A program made the position numbers and the translations under genes. A stretch of DNA of 64,000 nucleotides from CAWCWN01 sp963799245. Its GTDB lineage: Bacteria; Chloroflexota; Ktedonobacteria; Ktedonobacterales; Ktedonobacteraceae. This document shows positions 35,137-43,371 of the stretch, piece after piece; the stretch's first letter is position 1, and each line of letters begins with the position of its first letter. The stretch lies in the NCBI GenBank assembly GCA_963799245.1, contig CAWCWN010000003.1:1798001-1862000 (forward strand), written 5' to 3'. The notes beneath the pieces are model-generated. The model searched no databases. It was not told the origin of the DNA and worked only from the letters and a program-made list of their open reading frames with translations.

Positions 35137-36078
35137 TCAGGCCTGCAGGGCTGCAACAACTACCGCTGCCAATGCTTTGATAAACAGCGGTGAGGTGTTC
35201 AGTGATTCGATGCGTGCGAACTGGATACCGTGCTCCTCGGCCTGTTCGCGAGCGCCGATCTCGATATCATAGAGAATTTCGAGGTGGTCGGCCAGGAACT
35301 GGACTGGCGCGATCAGAACGTGGCTGTGACCGGCCGCGCTTAGTTCAGGCATGACATCCGCGAAGTCAGGCTTGAGCCACTCCTCCGGCGTATGCCCGGC
35401 ACTCTGATAGCAGAACATCCAGCGATCGGCGGGTAGCCCCAGGAGCCCGGCTACGGCCGCAGCCGTCTCTTTCAGGTCGTTGATGTAGCCGGGTTCTTTC
35501 TCTACAACGCGCTTTGGCATGCTATGAGCCGTCAAGAGAACAGGTACGCGCTCGCGCACGGTGGGCGGAAAGCGGTCAAGCGCCTGTTGTACGCGCTCGG
35601 CCAGGGCCTGTAAGAAGAAAGGCTGCAGGTGCCAGTCGTGGGCGATCTTCAGATCAAGCCCGGGGCGCTGCAGAGTTGTAGCTGCCTCCTCCAGGGTACG
35701 CACATAGCCGCTCATGATGATTGGCGAATACTGTGGGGACATGATGATCCCGACCAACTGCTGGGCCGTGGCTGCGGCCTCAGGCACCACATCAGCGATG
35801 AAGGGAGGCGCGAAGCGCATCCCTGCTGTAACATGAAACTCTGAGTCGGCGAAATGTTGCGCGTTGAGCTCTTTTTCAAGCGCTACGGCCTGCTCTTGCG
35901 TGATTTGCAGGAGCGGTGAACCACCGATCAGGCCGTAGCGCCGGCGAAACTCTTTGATAACCTCGGCGCTGGCCTCGCGCCCACCATACACATGCCTCAG
36001 ATAGATGGGGATATCATCGAGCGTCGCCGGGGAGCCGTAGGTCATCAGGACGACGCCAACTTTTTTTTGCGCGCTCAT
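35137..36078 (-). CDS. hemH: Ferrochelatase (haem or coproporphyrin type)
   Basis: Ferrochelatase of 313 residues, which inserts ferrous iron into the porphyrin. The N-terminal KVGVVLMTYGSPATLDDIPIYLRHVYGG and GLIGGSPLLQIT fit the family, closer to the Gram-positive form that may work on coproporphyrin III. The catalytic histidine lies in LTAHSMPKRV and the conserved glutamate in QSAGHTPEEWLKPD. Which substrate is used depends on other genes not seen here. It overlaps hemE by four bases. Confidence 0.94.
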   Translation of the reverse strand: MSAQKKVGVVLMTYGSPATLDDIPIYLRHVYGGREASAEVIKEFRRRYGLIGGSPLLQITQEQAVALEKELNAQHFADSEFHVTAGMRFAPPFIADVVPEAAATAQQLVGIIMSPQYSPIIMSGYVRTLEEAATTLQRPGLDLKIAHDWHLQPFFLQALAERVQQALDRFPPTVRERVPVLLTAHSMPKRVVEKEPGYINDLKETAAAVAGLLGLPADRWMFCYQSAGHTPEEWLKPDFADVMPELSAAGHSHVLIAPVQFLADHLEILYDIEIGAREQAEEHGIQFARIESLNTSPLFIKALAAVVVAALQA

Positions 36079-37160
36079 GCGTTCCCTCCGTCGCGCCTGG
36101 TCGTGGTATGTACAGCATCAACCAGGCGGCGCAGCATGGAGGGGTCGGTGGGGGCGAGCACGCCATGTCCAAGGTTAAAGATATGCCCCGGACGATTAGC
36201 GGCTCGACGCAGCACATCCCGCATGCCGGCCTCGATGGTCTCCCAGGGAGTCAGCAGCAGCGTAGGATCGAGGTTGCCCTGGATACCGCGCTCAAAGCCG
36301 ATGCACTGCCAGGCCTCGTCAAGATCAACGCGCCAGTCGACGCTAATCACATCGCCGCCGGCCTCGGTCAGCAATTCTAACAGACTGGCCGCCCCTGTCC
36401 CAAAGTGGATGGAAGGCGCCCCCGCCGCTTTGACTGCCTCGAAGATACGCCTGCTATACGGCTGCACGTATTCTCTGTATGTGCTGGGACTGAGCGCCCC
36501 AACCCAGCTATCAAACAACTGCACCACGTCCGCTCCGGCAGCGATCTGGGCCACGAGGTAGCGCGCGACAACCTCCGTGAGCTTATTCATCAGGGCATGC
36601 CAGGTCCGGGGCTGGGCGTACATCAGTGACTTGGCCGTGCCGTAGTCGCGCGAGGGGCGACCTTCGATCAAGTAGCAGGCAAGCGTGAAAGGCGCACCAG
36701 AGAAGCCGATAACAGCCTGTTTGCCCGCCAGTTCGCGCCGCACCAGCTGTATGGCCTCCAGCACATAGGGAGTAGTCTCCTCGGCCTGCAGGACGCGTAA
36801 AGCCTCGACATCTCGCATGCTGCGTACAGGGTTATGGATGATGGGGCCAAGCTCGGGCTGGATCTCCAGGGAGATGCCCATACCCTCCATTGGCAACATA
36901 ATATCGGCATAGAGGACGGCCGCGTCAACGCCAAAGCGCTCCACGGGCATAAGCGTAACCTGCGTACATAGCTCGGGCGTCTTGGCCATAGTTAAAATAT
37001 CATAGCGCTTGCGCAATTCGCGGTATTCGGCGATGCAGCGCCCGGCCTGGCGCATAAACCACACAGGAGTGGCATCAGGCTGCCTGTGATAGCAGGCAGC
37101 GAGAAAACGGGCCAGGCCTGTCTGCGCAGGGGCCCTGGTAGTAGGTGAGTGTTGTTGCAT
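36075..37160 (-). CDS. hemE: Uroporphyrinogen decarboxylase
   Basis: HemE removes four carboxyl groups from uroporphyrinogen III to give coproporphyrinogen III. 361 residues, close to the family norm. The N-terminal signature PVWFMRQAGRCIAEYREL contains the substrate-binding arginines. GFSGAPFTLACYLIEG and the later FGTGAASLLELLTEAGGDVISVDWR and NLGHGVLAPTDPSML are also family hallmarks. First gene of a hemE-hemH operon. It is divergent from the kinase gene across about 140 bases, where the promoter must lie. Confidence 0.97.
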   Translation of the reverse strand: MQQHSPTTRAPAQTGLARFLAACYHRQPDATPVWFMRQAGRCIAEYRELRKRYDILTMAKTPELCTQVTLMPVERFGVDAAVLYADIMLPMEGMGISLEIQPELGPIIHNPVRSMRDVEALRVLQAEETTPYVLEAIQLVRRELAGKQAVIGFSGAPFTLACYLIEGRPSRDYGTAKSLMYAQPRTWHALMNKLTEVVARYLVAQIAAGADVVQLFDSWVGALSPSTYREYVQPYSRRIFEAVKAAGAPSIHFGTGAASLLELLTEAGGDVISVDWRVDLDEAWQCIGFERGIQGNLDPTLLLTPWETIEAGMRDVLRRAANRPGHIFNLGHGVLAPTDPSMLRRLVDAVHTTTRRDGGNA

Positions 37161-37298
37161 ATACTATCCTTGCACATATGTAGTTGGATCTCTGTGAGAG
37201 TTTCCCTCATATAATAGCGCGGTCAGCCAAATGGCGCAAGAGTAAAATCTATGTAAAAGTAGGAATTATGTGGCGGTGTATTGAGATTTTAAGAGGTT

Positions 37299-39239
37299 TT
37301 ACTCTGAGCGAAATACTTTGAAATTGTTGAAACTTGCCTCAGCCGCGTTTGTTGAGGTGAGCGTCCCGGCAATCAGTCCCACCTGCCCCCTGGCCAGGAG
37401 GGTATCGTGGACCTCTGCGACGAAGGTGCCGTTGATAAACAACTTGAAATCATCACCACTGGCGATAACGAGGAGCGCATTTTTGCCGCTCCCTGCCACG
37501 ATGGCCGGGCTTTTTGTGTTTTGTACGAGGTAGATGTTATTTGTGGCCGCTGCGCTTATATGGCGTCGCAAGAAAAACTCTCCCTGGTCGGTGATTTCGA
37601 AATCATAGAACTGGTCCCCGCTGGCGCGAAAAATCAGGCCTGCATTGTTACCCGCGAGCAATGAGACATCGACCTCAATAGCAGCGTTGTCGAATGTGAG
37701 CCCATTTAAAAGGCAGGCCTGCTGAGTAGCAGGTTTTTGTGTAAGCACATGATAGGAGTTTGCCGCGAAGGTGCAGTTCGAATTCTCTGGCCAGCGGCCG
37801 CTCAGGTTGCTGGTAAGGGTATCCGCAAAGAGGATAGAGCCGCCGCTGGCGGTGCTTGCGATGCCAGCAGTAGCTGTAACCTGCGCCTCTTGCGTCGCTT
37901 TAGCATAAAGCACCTGGGCAGTGCTCAATATCTTCGCATTGGCGGTAGCAGTGGCCTGTAATCTCGCGTTGGTCTGGTTAGCAAAATAGGTGAAGGGTAG
38001 TGCGATCAGCACGATGACGAGCAGCGCTATACCTATGATCAGCGCGCTCAACGTCGCAGGATCCCTGTGCCGCAGGCGCCCCCGCGGCTGCCCGACTGTG
38101 GATCGACTTCGTCTGTGTATCCTCCTCCCCGCCTGCGCTGCCTCTGCCCGTGCTGTGTCGAGCGCCGAATCTTGTGGCGGGGCGGGAGACAACGGCTCTA
38201 AAGGGGGGAGGGCAGGGCCCATACGTGTGTAACGCCTGCGCATCGAGTTAGGAAGTATGCGCCGGCCCGAGCGCCTTTTTGGCAAGATCGCCGCAGGGGC
38301 CGCGGCAGGACTACTGGGTAAAATCAATTTGTCGGCTGCAACCGCTAGCTGTGGCGTTTCCAGGTCCTTGCGTGCAGCAGCTGTGTTGCGGGATGAAGTA
38401 GATTGTTCGTTCTCCTCGACAAGGTCGGGAAAGGTGATCGCGTTCAGATAGACCTGGACCAGCTCGTTAGCTGATTGGTAACGATTGCCCGGCTGCTTTT
38501 CCAGGGCGCGCAAAATGACATGTTCAACGGCGCGCGGAATGGCTGGATTGACCTGGGTCGGCCGTCTTGGCTCAGCGCGTATTTGCTTCCAGTAAACGGT
38601 GATAGGCGTTTCACCATAGAAGGGGAGCTGTCCCGTCAGCATTTGATAGAGGAGGATACCCAGCGCATACAGGTCACTACTGGTGGTCGCCGGCCCTTCG
38701 GCCAGTTCAGGGGCCATATATTCCGGGGTGCCCAGCAGGTTGCCGGTCTGCGTGATTGTACTGCCCTCTTCGAGTGACTTGGCAAGGCCAAAATCCGCCA
38801 GGATAGCATAGTGGTCGTCGCGTAAGAGAATGTTTGAGGGTTTGATGTCGCGGTGGACGATCCCCTGATCGTGGGCAAATTGCAGTGCCCCCCCTAACTG
38901 CTCGAGCAGCATGCCCGTTTCTTCCAGTGAAAGCGGACCTTTGAGCAAGCGTTCGCGTAAAGTGCCATGCTCGATGTATGGCATGATTATGTAATTCCAG
39001 GGACCTTGTTCGCCATAATCAAGTGCAGGCAGGATATGCGCATGCTCTAAGGTGCTAATTGCCATGGCCTCGCGATGGAAGCGCTCAATGTAATCGGTGT
39101 CACTGCTGCCGACAACCTTGATGGCGACGTTCTGCTGCCTGTGCTCGTCGTAGGCAAGATACACCTCCGCCATGCCGCCATGGCCCAGTCGGCGTTGTAT
39201 GGTATAGTGAGCAAGTGTTTTTTCTGTCAGTTCAAACAT
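37299..39239 (-). CDS. Receptor-type Ser/Thr protein kinase
   Basis: A 646-residue eukaryotic-like kinase of the PknB type. The kinase domain (about 11-275) has the glycine loop LGHGGMAEVYLAYD, lysine in NVAIKVVG, catalytic loop HRDIKPSNILL, DFGLAK and GTPEYMAPE. A basic, proline-rich juxtamembrane region and a membrane helix (about 400-425, LSALIIGIALLVIVLIALPF) follow. The outer domain of about 200 residues (ILFADTLTSNLSGRW to NNFKVFRSE) has the pattern of a concanavalin-type sandwich like DUF1080, so it may bind sugar. The kinase would carry an outside signal inward. Targets unknown. Confidence 0.93.
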   Translation of the reverse strand: MFELTEKTLAHYTIQRRLGHGGMAEVYLAYDEHRQQNVAIKVVGSSDTDYIERFHREAMAISTLEHAHILPALDYGEQGPWNYIIMPYIEHGTLRERLLKGPLSLEETGMLLEQLGGALQFAHDQGIVHRDIKPSNILLRDDHYAILADFGLAKSLEEGSTITQTGNLLGTPEYMAPELAEGPATTSSDLYALGILLYQMLTGQLPFYGETPITVYWKQIRAEPRRPTQVNPAIPRAVEHVILRALEKQPGNRYQSANELVQVYLNAITFPDLVEENEQSTSSRNTAAARKDLETPQLAVAADKLILPSSPAAAPAAILPKRRSGRRILPNSMRRRYTRMGPALPPLEPLSPAPPQDSALDTARAEAAQAGRRIHRRSRSTVGQPRGRLRHRDPATLSALIIGIALLVIVLIALPFTYFANQTNARLQATATANAKILSTAQVLYAKATQEAQVTATAGIASTASGGSILFADTLTSNLSGRWPENSNCTFAANSYHVLTQKPATQQACLLNGLTFDNAAIEVDVSLLAGNNAGLIFRASGDQFYDFEITDQGEFFLRRHISAAATNNIYLVQNTKSPAIVAGSGKNALLVIASGDDFKLFINGTFVAEVHDTLLARGQVGLIAGTLTSTNAAEASFNNFKVFRSE

Positions 39240-39353
39240 AGCAGCGGCTTCTTTGACATGTTCTCATCGCAAAATCCCTCTTTTTTAAGAATACACGCTT
39301 CATCTTCGCCATTCGTGTCAATATGTAGATTAGTGATATCTTCGTGTTATGAT

Positions 39354-39536
39354 ACAATTTCCCCGCTGGTCTTTGGAAGCATAAAAGAAAGGAAAATGAA
39401 TGTCAGAGCGTCTCGTGTATTCCACTGACGGCGGCAGGAGTCTCGCTCCGCCCAAAAGTGAAGCGTGCAGGCGGCTGACGCTCTTTTCCGGCACACAGGG
39501 CATGCCTGGCTGAACTCAGCCAGGCATGCCCTTTTT
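39354..39536 (+). ncRNA. Candidate small RNA ending in an intrinsic terminator
   Basis: A non-coding stretch with a TATGAT -10-like box at 39348-39353 (weak -35), internal pairing and a terminator. GGAAAA (39391-39396) and GAGCGTC (39406-39412) pair with GACGCTC (39477-39483) and TTTTCC (39484-39489), with a nine-base bulge. Inside sits GGCGG...CCGCC (39430-39434 with 39448-39452). The full RNA would be about 180 bases. I compared it by eye with 6S RNA and common riboswitches and found no match. It could be free-standing, or a leader that attenuates the gene at 39638. Confidence 0.45.
39498..39536 (+). terminator. Intrinsic terminator, 16-bp perfect stem
   Basis: GGGCATGCCTGGCTGA (39498-39513) pairs fully with TCAGCCAGGCATGCCC (39516-39531), followed by TTTTT (39532-39536). 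A strong Rho-independent terminator on the plus strand with no plus-strand gene upstream, which is why a small RNA is suspected. Confidence 0.9.
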
Positions 39537-39637
39537 ACATGCATTTCCGCTTTTTTATGGGCCTATTGGAATGATAGCGTAGGGCGGGCTCTCTTGTTCT
39601 CCGAACGAGTTTAACACTCTCAAGAAAGGCGTCAAAG

Positions 39638-40084
39638 ATGAATATCAACGAGCAGCTTGAAAATTTACTCGCAAGTTTAGGAGTAGAGATGGAATATAAC
39701 CAGCATGAGCAGCGTGATCAGCATGACGATGATGCCTCTATACCCGAGGTTTCCATTTTTCAGGCTTCGCGTGATCACTATGGTGTCTTTTATCGCCTTG
39801 ATGTTATCGACTCTCTGCCCCAGCTTCGTATACTGATTCCCGTTGAACAGGGGGCCGCAAAAATGGAGATGTATCTCGTACGCATGAGCTCCCTCTCCCC
39901 CCTGAATGCCCTGTTTGCCGCCATGGCAGGATATCGAGGGAGCGCGGAGTTTGAGAAAGGGCGCGAGGCGACGATGCAGCACCTGCTGTATGCGGTTGCC
40001 GAGTTAATGAAGCACCTGTTCTGGTCAGGGGATCTCAACACGATGAATTTTGCTGAGGAGATCGCCGTCCAGCGCATTTTTTAG
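39638..40084 (+). CDS. Unassigned 148-residue protein
   Basis: Not recognised. The protein is acidic, soluble, and has a His/Asp-rich stretch near residues 22-35 (NQHEQRDQHDDD), then a mixed alpha/beta body (VSIFQASRDHYGVFYRLDVIDSLPQLRILIPVEQG) and a helical C-terminus. The start has AAGAAAGG about ten bases upstream. It lies behind a strong terminator and may be the target of whatever precedes that terminator. Confidence 0.65.
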   Translation: MNINEQLENLLASLGVEMEYNQHEQRDQHDDDASIPEVSIFQASRDHYGVFYRLDVIDSLPQLRILIPVEQGAAKMEMYLVRMSSLSPLNALFAAMAGYRGSAEFEKGREATMQHLLYAVAELMKHLFWSGDLNTMNFAEEIAVQRIF

Positions 40085-40100
40085 CGGAAGATAAAAGGCG

Positions 40101-40140
40101 ACCCGCAAACTGTAGGAACTTTACTTCTCGGCGTGCGGGT
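40101..40140 (+). terminator. Possible weak terminator
   Basis: ACCCGCA (40101-40107) pairs with TGCGGGT (40134-40140) around a 26-base loop; TAACCTTT follows. The loop is long and the T-run is poor. Confidence 0.3.
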
Positions 40141-40345
40141 TAACCTTTAGATCACATCCCTACCCCTTCAGCAATTCTTATGCTACACTGTGTCTATATT
40201 TTTTATCTTTCCTTGCGTTCATCGGCTCCTCTTTTGTCGGAGAGCAAAGTGCCACCGTCCCGGGCATATTGGCGCCTACCTTCGAGGCGACCGGAGCGGA
40301 AGCGTTTCTGAACGATTATGGGTATCAGGAGGAAGGGATATTGTA

Positions 40346-40984
40346 ATGGGCGATCAATTGGATGCTATAGGCCAGCAAGCGATTGCGTACCTGGGACTTA
40401 AACACGTTGCTCGTGAGCGAGCATTGCCGAAGTCCCGCGCCGCTATTCGCTTTTGCGCCAACTGCATACGCGCAACCCATCGCCAGGAATTTCAAGCGGC
40501 GGCAGAGCTACTGGCGCAGGCAGGTAGCCTGATCGTCGAGATGACGCTTGACCTGCAGGATCACCAGGATATCTTCTACGCCGGCTTTGTCCAGGACGCG
40601 CAGAAAGAATACGCGGAAGCGGCAACGTTCGCTGCCCTGGCCGGGGGGCGTCCCCTGCCTGATGCCCCGGAGCTCTCTATTGGCTGGGCGCCCTACCTCA
40701 ATGGTCTGGGTGAGACGATCGGAGAGTTGAGGCGCTATGTGTTGGATCAATTGCGACGTGGCAACCTTGAGGCTGGCGAGGTCTTTTTACGCTCTATGGA
40801 TGATATCTATGCTCTGCTCACCCTGGTGGATTTCCCTGATGCCATTACCTTAGGCTTGCGGCGAACAACCGATAGTGCCCGCGGTATCCTGGAAAAAACG
40901 CGTGGCGACCTGACGCTTGCCGTTTTCCAGGCACAGTTGCAGCGCCAGATGCTCGCTCTGCAAAATGCATTACAACAACGTTAG
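40346..40984 (+). CDS. Translin-family protein
   Basis: A 212-residue all-helical protein of the translin/TRAX family, known in eukaryotes for RNA and DNA binding and, in TRAX, for endonuclease activity. I start it at 40346, where AGGAGGAAGG lies upstream; a longer frame upstream has no support. The TRAX-type catalytic helix is recognisable as FVQDAQKEYAEAATFAALAGG (its QEYVEA motif reads QKEYAEA). IGELRRYVLDQLRRGNLEAGEVFLRSMDDIYALL and LGLRRTTDSARGILEKTRGDLTLA follow the archaeal and bacterial translin pattern. Function in bacteria is not established. Confidence 0.85.
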   Translation: MGDQLDAIGQQAIAYLGLKHVARERALPKSRAAIRFCANCIRATHRQEFQAAAELLAQAGSLIVEMTLDLQDHQDIFYAGFVQDAQKEYAEAATFAALAGGRPLPDAPELSIGWAPYLNGLGETIGELRRYVLDQLRRGNLEAGEVFLRSMDDIYALLTLVDFPDAITLGLRRTTDSARGILEKTRGDLTLAVFQAQLQRQMLALQNALQQR

Positions 40985-41106
40985 CTTAAGCCCGAAGCGC
41001 TCTTTTTATATACAGGGATATCTAGTATACTGGAGGTGTGATTTTATTTGGAGAGGCATAGTAGATAGATGTGTTGGTGCTTTGGGTAATTTGAACCGGA
41101 GGCTGT

Positions 41107-42369
41107 ATGCAAAATAAAGATTCTGCTTTAGAGAACGATGATACAACTATAACTGTTTCCTCGCCTGAGAAGAAGATCGTTGATTCTACCGCCACGACCA
41201 AGGGGAAGGCGGTGAAATCCTCTCACGTTGTAACAGCAGAGTCAGTGCAGGCAGAAGATGTACCCACGATACCTCTTGGCTCACTGCAAACGGTGAGCGC
41301 ACTTGAACCCGAAGTCGCGATCCGCTCTGTGGCCTCTACAAGCTCTGTCCAGCTTCCTGCGCCGCTGGTGGTTCAACCATCGGAGTATCGACGTGGTCCG
41401 GGTGAATGGCTGCAGGTATGGTGGGAGGGCATTCGCCCCGCCTACCTGTTGCTGGCCATCATGCCGGTGCTGGTTGGCAGCGCGCTTGCCTGGCAACAGA
41501 GCATATCGCCGCAGGCGCGCCATGGCTCGTTTCATATTCTGCATTTCGTCGCTGTACTGGTGGTTGTGATTGCCATGCAAACTGGCGCAAATCTTATCAA
41601 TGACTACTATGACTACATTAAAGGTATAGATACCAGCAATTCGCTTGGCCCCGGCGGACTTATCCAACAAGGATTTGTCACGCCGCTGAGCGTGCTCAAT
41701 ATCGGACTTGTGCTGCTGGCCCTGGGTACAATTGTGGGGATCGTCGTCGCCATTGTTGGCGGTCCTGTCGTCTTTCTGTTTGGCCTGCTGGGCCTCTTAT
41801 GCGCTTTTTTTTACAGCGGAACGGTATATGCGCTGTCTGCGCTCGTATTGGGCGAGATCGTCATTTTTGTGGTCTTCGGTCCGCTGCTTACCCTGGGGGC
41901 TTATATGATCCAGGTACAAGGGGTGGTATATCACTCCTTCCCCTTTACGGTGCTGCTCTATAGTTTGCCACTCGGCTTTCTGGCGGCGGCGGTCGTACAT
42001 GTGAACAATATGCGTGATGTTGAAAGCGATCTCCAGGCCAAAAAACGCACCCTGGCATCCTTGCTTGGCGTAAGATGGAGCCGCCTGTTATACGTCCTGC
42101 TGCTGCTGCCGGCCTACGCAGTGATCCTTGCCCTTGGCATTGCGCCTGGCGCCCCGCACTTTGTCCTGATTACCCTGTGGACTCTACCGACACTCGTGGT
42201 GACGATCACAGGCATGCTACGAGCCGATATGCCGGCCAACCTGCACCTGGTCATGCGTACGACACTCAAACTCGCAATCTACTTCGCTCTGCTGCTGGTT
42301 ATTGCACTCGTGATCACCGGGTTGATTACCCTGTTGCCGCACATTCATTTGCACCTTCTCCCTTTTTAA
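41107..42369 (+). CDS. menA: 1,4-dihydroxy-2-naphthoate polyprenyltransferase
   Basis: A UbiA-family membrane prenyltransferase; MenA attaches the isoprenoid chain to dihydroxynaphthoate in menaquinone synthesis. 420 residues, with a polar N-terminal extension of about 100 residues that the family normally lacks. The membrane domain has eight or nine helices. The two aspartate-rich motifs are NLINDYYDYIKGID and NNMRDVESDLQAKKRT, which bind the prenyl diphosphate through magnesium. Other UbiA enzymes share this outline, so the MenA call rests on the glycine-rich LGPGGLIQQG stretch. No other men genes are adjacent. The ribosome-binding site is ACCGGAGGC. Confidence 0.85.
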   Translation: MQNKDSALENDDTTITVSSPEKKIVDSTATTKGKAVKSSHVVTAESVQAEDVPTIPLGSLQTVSALEPEVAIRSVASTSSVQLPAPLVVQPSEYRRGPGEWLQVWWEGIRPAYLLLAIMPVLVGSALAWQQSISPQARHGSFHILHFVAVLVVVIAMQTGANLINDYYDYIKGIDTSNSLGPGGLIQQGFVTPLSVLNIGLVLLALGTIVGIVVAIVGGPVVFLFGLLGLLCAFFYSGTVYALSALVLGEIVIFVVFGPLLTLGAYMIQVQGVVYHSFPFTVLLYSLPLGFLAAAVVHVNNMRDVESDLQAKKRTLASLLGVRWSRLLYVLLLLPAYAVILALGIAPGAPHFVLITLWTLPTLVVTITGMLRADMPANLHLVMRTTLKLAIYFALLLVIALVITGLITLLPHIHLHLLPF

Positions 42370-42649
42370 GTAAGCAGAACCCATCATGGGTCCGGACCTT
42401 TACCTGGTGCTGCCTGCCTACTGGACATTGCGGTCGGCAATGATGCGGCCGAGCTGTTGGCGCCCGAAGCCCTGGCCCTGACGGCTTCACGCCTCTTCGC
42501 CCGCTCATCTCGCATCATCTAACCCGGTCCTTTTGGGCCATTTACAAGGATGGCACACTATGTTACACTGCGCTTGAGGGTTATTGGCCGAAAAGGTGAC
42601 GCGAAAACGCCGTTTCATCTGCTTGGTTGTTCAAAAAGGAGGCTGCTCT

Positions 42650-43129
42650 ATGGCTGGCTGGGAAGAAGAACTGGCCGTGCTACTACGTGAGCTAGGGGTA
42701 ACGCAGGAAGAACCTAAGACTCACCTCCGACCAACACAAATCCATGAGGCTGGCTTCTCGCAGGTAAAACCGCCCCTGCAGCCCAAGGATGAGGTCAAAC
42801 GACAAGTACAGTCCGCGGACGCACTATTTTGGGGTAGTGCGGGTGACGATAAAGTGGAAAAAGACGATAACTGGATGAGCGATTTACGTGTTATGCGTCG
42901 AGAAGTTGAATCTATTGTGGCACAGGTGGTTCGTTTGATGCAGCGCGGCGACTTCGATCCGTCCCTCAAAGAAGATGTGATGGTAGTGTTGCGAGCTTTA
43001 CGCCGGCGCGCTTCAGTGACGCAGCAGGCCTCGGCAAGCGAGACCGCCTACCTGGAATTTGCCGCAGCTATGCTTCATTTCTGCCGTATTATTCTACGCC
43101 TGAGTGAGGTAGCTCCCGAAGATTTCTAA
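42650..43129 (+). CDS. Unassigned 159-residue protein
   Basis: Not recognised. The start at 42650 is well supported by AAAAAGGAGG seven bases upstream; the frame extends 22 codons further up without support. The N-terminus is acidic and helical (MAGWEEELAVLLRELGV), a Lys/Gln/Pro-rich linker follows, and the C-terminal half is helical with conserved-looking hydrophobic faces (MRREVESIVAQVVRLMQRGDFDPSLKEDVMVVLRALRRRA). No membrane segment or metal motif. Confidence 0.65.
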   Translation: MAGWEEELAVLLRELGVTQEEPKTHLRPTQIHEAGFSQVKPPLQPKDEVKRQVQSADALFWGSAGDDKVEKDDNWMSDLRVMRREVESIVAQVVRLMQRGDFDPSLKEDVMVVLRALRRRASVTQQASASETAYLEFAAAMLHFCRIILRLSEVAPEDF

Positions 43130-43213
43130 TACAAACGCAAATATTTCCTTGCTTGACAGTGAGTAACAGAAACTGACATACTATAGCCTGTGTGTAAGGT
43201 AGGTCGGTTGTGA

Positions 43214-43233
43214 GGGCGCGCCGGGTCGCGCCC
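43214..43233 (+). terminator. Possible terminator hairpin
   Basis: GGGCGCG (43214-43220) pairs with CGCGCCC (43227-43233) around a six-base loop, followed by ATTTCTC. A modest hairpin after the unassigned gene, with a weak T-run. Confidence 0.35.
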
Positions 43234-43371
43234 ATTTCTCTGTGCTTGGATTAGAGGACTTCCGTTTAAGTGCATACTAAAGGTATGTGGTGTTCCCAAT
43301 ACCTGCTCTCGATTTCCCGGGATGGTATCGATCGGATCATGTATACACAGGTATACGAAGGAGACAGAAAT

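Larger units (their letters stand above)
39240..39637. other. Intergenic region with possible small RNA and terminator
   Basis: About 400 bases between the kinase gene and the next plus-strand gene. It holds the candidate RNA and its terminator, both listed below. The only open frames here are short and lack ribosome-binding sites. Confidence 0.6.

Noticed and set aside
39354..39536. 6S RNA
   Set aside because: The 3' end folds into its own terminator hairpin and does not pair with the 5' end as 6S RNA requires.
40190..40345. A longer start for the translin gene
   Set aside because: The extra 52 residues are basic and unlike the family, whereas the ATG at 40346 has a strong ribosome-binding site.
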